A DNA stretch of 7,189 nt from Desulfamplus sp. (GTDB lineage: Bacteria > Desulfobacterota > Desulfobacteria > Desulfobacterales > Desulfobacteraceae): NCBI GenBank assembly GCA_015233755.1, contig JADFXA010000063.1, positions 1 through 7,189 on the forward strand, in the 5' to 3' direction. Shown one piece after another: positions 6,682-7,189 of the stretch. The notes under the pieces are model-generated. The model saw only the letters and a program-made list of their open reading frames with translations. It was not told where the DNA came from and searched no databases. Every line of letters begins with the position of its first letter. Positions within the stretch are counted from its first letter, which is position 1. The translations under genes were made by a program, and so were the position numbers.

Positions 6682-7189
6682 TTTGTCGGCTCCTTACTTT
6701 TTATGCTAAAGAGTGATGGAAATTGGAAGAACTTTGCAACCTTTAAAAATTTTTCTCCAGCTCCAGTTATCTCAAATATTTTTGATTCAGATTTAACTTG
6801 GCGGTATATTCCAATAATCAAATTAACACCAAGTGAATCGACATTTTCAATATTGTCTGCCTTAAAAACAACCTTAGAAACATTGGGATATGCTTTAAGC
6901 TTTTGTAAGAAAAAATCTCTTAATTTTTCAATTTGGCTTGCAACTAAATCTGTTGTTGGTGTTAAAAAAAGGGTGTCTTTTTCAGGATTTAGATCGTTTT
7001 GGATCCCAAATCCATATTTTATCTTTTGTTCTGTCAAATCAATAGCTGAGATGCGATCTTCAGGAATACCAAGAAACTTTGAGATAAACTTTAAACTAAA
7101 GTCAGTTCCGAAAACAACAATAAAGGGGAGATCGATATCTAAACAATCTTCAAGCCCTTGGACACTATCAACATCTAAGCTTGATTCAA
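6678..7189 (-). CDS. STAS-domain protein with an N-terminal CheA-linker-like domain (partial, N-terminus beyond the edge)
   Basis: The frame is open from the right edge to a TGA at 6678-6680, giving 169 residues of the C-terminal part. The last ~100 residues resemble a STAS (anti-sigma-factor antagonist) domain: a strand near DTLFLTPTTDL, a helix QIEKLRDFFLQKL, a strand VSKVVFKAD, and the signature NVDSLGVNLIIGIYRQV. Its Ser (codon 6834-6836) occupies the position phosphorylated in SpoIIAA-type proteins. Before it, 7035-7187 encodes a domain homologous to CheA residues 240-290. A TTG at 7035-7037 could be mistaken for the start, but the homology runs straight through it, no Shine-Dalgarno precedes it, and starting there would cut off a conserved domain. 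STAS proteins bind or are phosphorylated by partner kinases. Here a role as an output or modulator of the CheA array is inferred from the operon and shared domain. The stop overlaps the cheA start as ATGA. Confidence 0.85.
   Translation of the reverse strand, partial: ESSLDVDSVQGLEDCLDIDLPFIVVFGTDFSLKFISKFLGIPEDRISAIDLTEQKIKYGFGIQNDLNPEKDTLFLTPTTDLVASQIEKLRDFFLQKLKAYPNVSKVVFKADNIENVDSLGVNLIIGIYRQVKSESKIFEITGAGEKFLKVAKFFQFPSLFSIKSKEPTK
6690..6695 (-). promoter_or_regulatory. Ribosome binding site of cheA
   Basis: AAGGAG on the minus strand lies 8 bases before the first of two consecutive ATG codons and 11 before the second, favouring the first (6679-6681) as the cheA start. It lies within the last codons of the STAS gene (Lys-Glu before Pro-Thr-Lys-stop), so cheA translation is probably coupled to that gene. 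Confidence 0.75.
7035..7187 (-). repeat. STAS-protein copy of the domain shared with CheA
   Basis: This encodes 51 residues running from ESSLDVD through QGLEDCLD to LGIPEDRISAIDL, matching CheA 240-290 without gaps. Shared blocks are LD-D, QGL-DCLD, F---F-T, LGIP and RI--ID. The window ends inside the domain. If the full CheA segment was duplicated, the missing part should contain a counterpart of LYTITVYLKKDL and of GKTPLDLINSI. Confidence 0.8.

Noticed and set aside
6678..7037. A 119-residue STAS gene starting at TTG 7035-7037
   Set aside because: The reading frame continues to the right edge and encodes a domain homologous to CheA. There is no Shine-Dalgarno before the TTG, so the gene is longer and its start is outside the window.
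1..7189. CRISPR arrays, tRNA or rRNA genes, insertion sequences or attachment sites
   Set aside because: The window is almost fully occupied by five minus-strand genes. The only repeats found are inside coding sequence, and no transposase or RNA-gene signature was seen.

Overview
The window is part of one chemosensory (che) operon, read entirely on the minus strand, so transcription runs from the high coordinates to the low ones. In transcription order it holds: a STAS-domain protein cut by the right edge (6678-7189), a large hybrid histidine kinase CheA (3355-6681), a CheW coupling protein (2855-3358), a membrane-bound methyl-accepting chemotaxis protein (563-2815), and the N-terminal half of a CheB-type methylesterase cut by the left edge (1-560). 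Coding density is almost complete. The genes either overlap by ATGA (STAS/CheA and CheA/CheW) or lie 2 to 39 bases apart, and no terminator or internal promoter is visible. The plus strand carries only shadow frames.

The DNA is AT-rich by eye, with good Shine-Dalgarno sequences (AAGGAG type) before cheA, cheW and the receptor gene. The hybrid CheA (HPt, linker domain, dimerisation, ATPase, two CheW-like modules, receiver), the STAS protein encoded beside it and the HBM-like receptor suggest a Gram-negative bacterium. They look most like Desulfobacterota (deltaproteobacterial) systems, but this is an impression from protein style and not a proven assignment.

The pieces form a coherent pathway. 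The receptor senses through a periplasmic helical domain, CheW couples it to CheA, and CheA autophosphorylates on His49. The phosphate can then pass to CheA's own receiver (Asp1019) and to the receiver of CheB (Asp57), which would adjust receptor methylation. No separate CheY or CheR is in the window. The STAS protein is an uncommon addition and may be an output or a regulator.

The most interesting observation is that the STAS protein and CheA share a homologous domain. A stretch of 51 residues aligns without gaps with 23 identities, and part of it is still about 75 percent identical in DNA. In CheA it lies where the P2 (response-regulator docking) domain would be. In the STAS protein it is fused upstream of the STAS domain and continues past the window edge. 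CheA also carries a recent 96-99 bp tandem duplication in the flexible linker that follows this domain.
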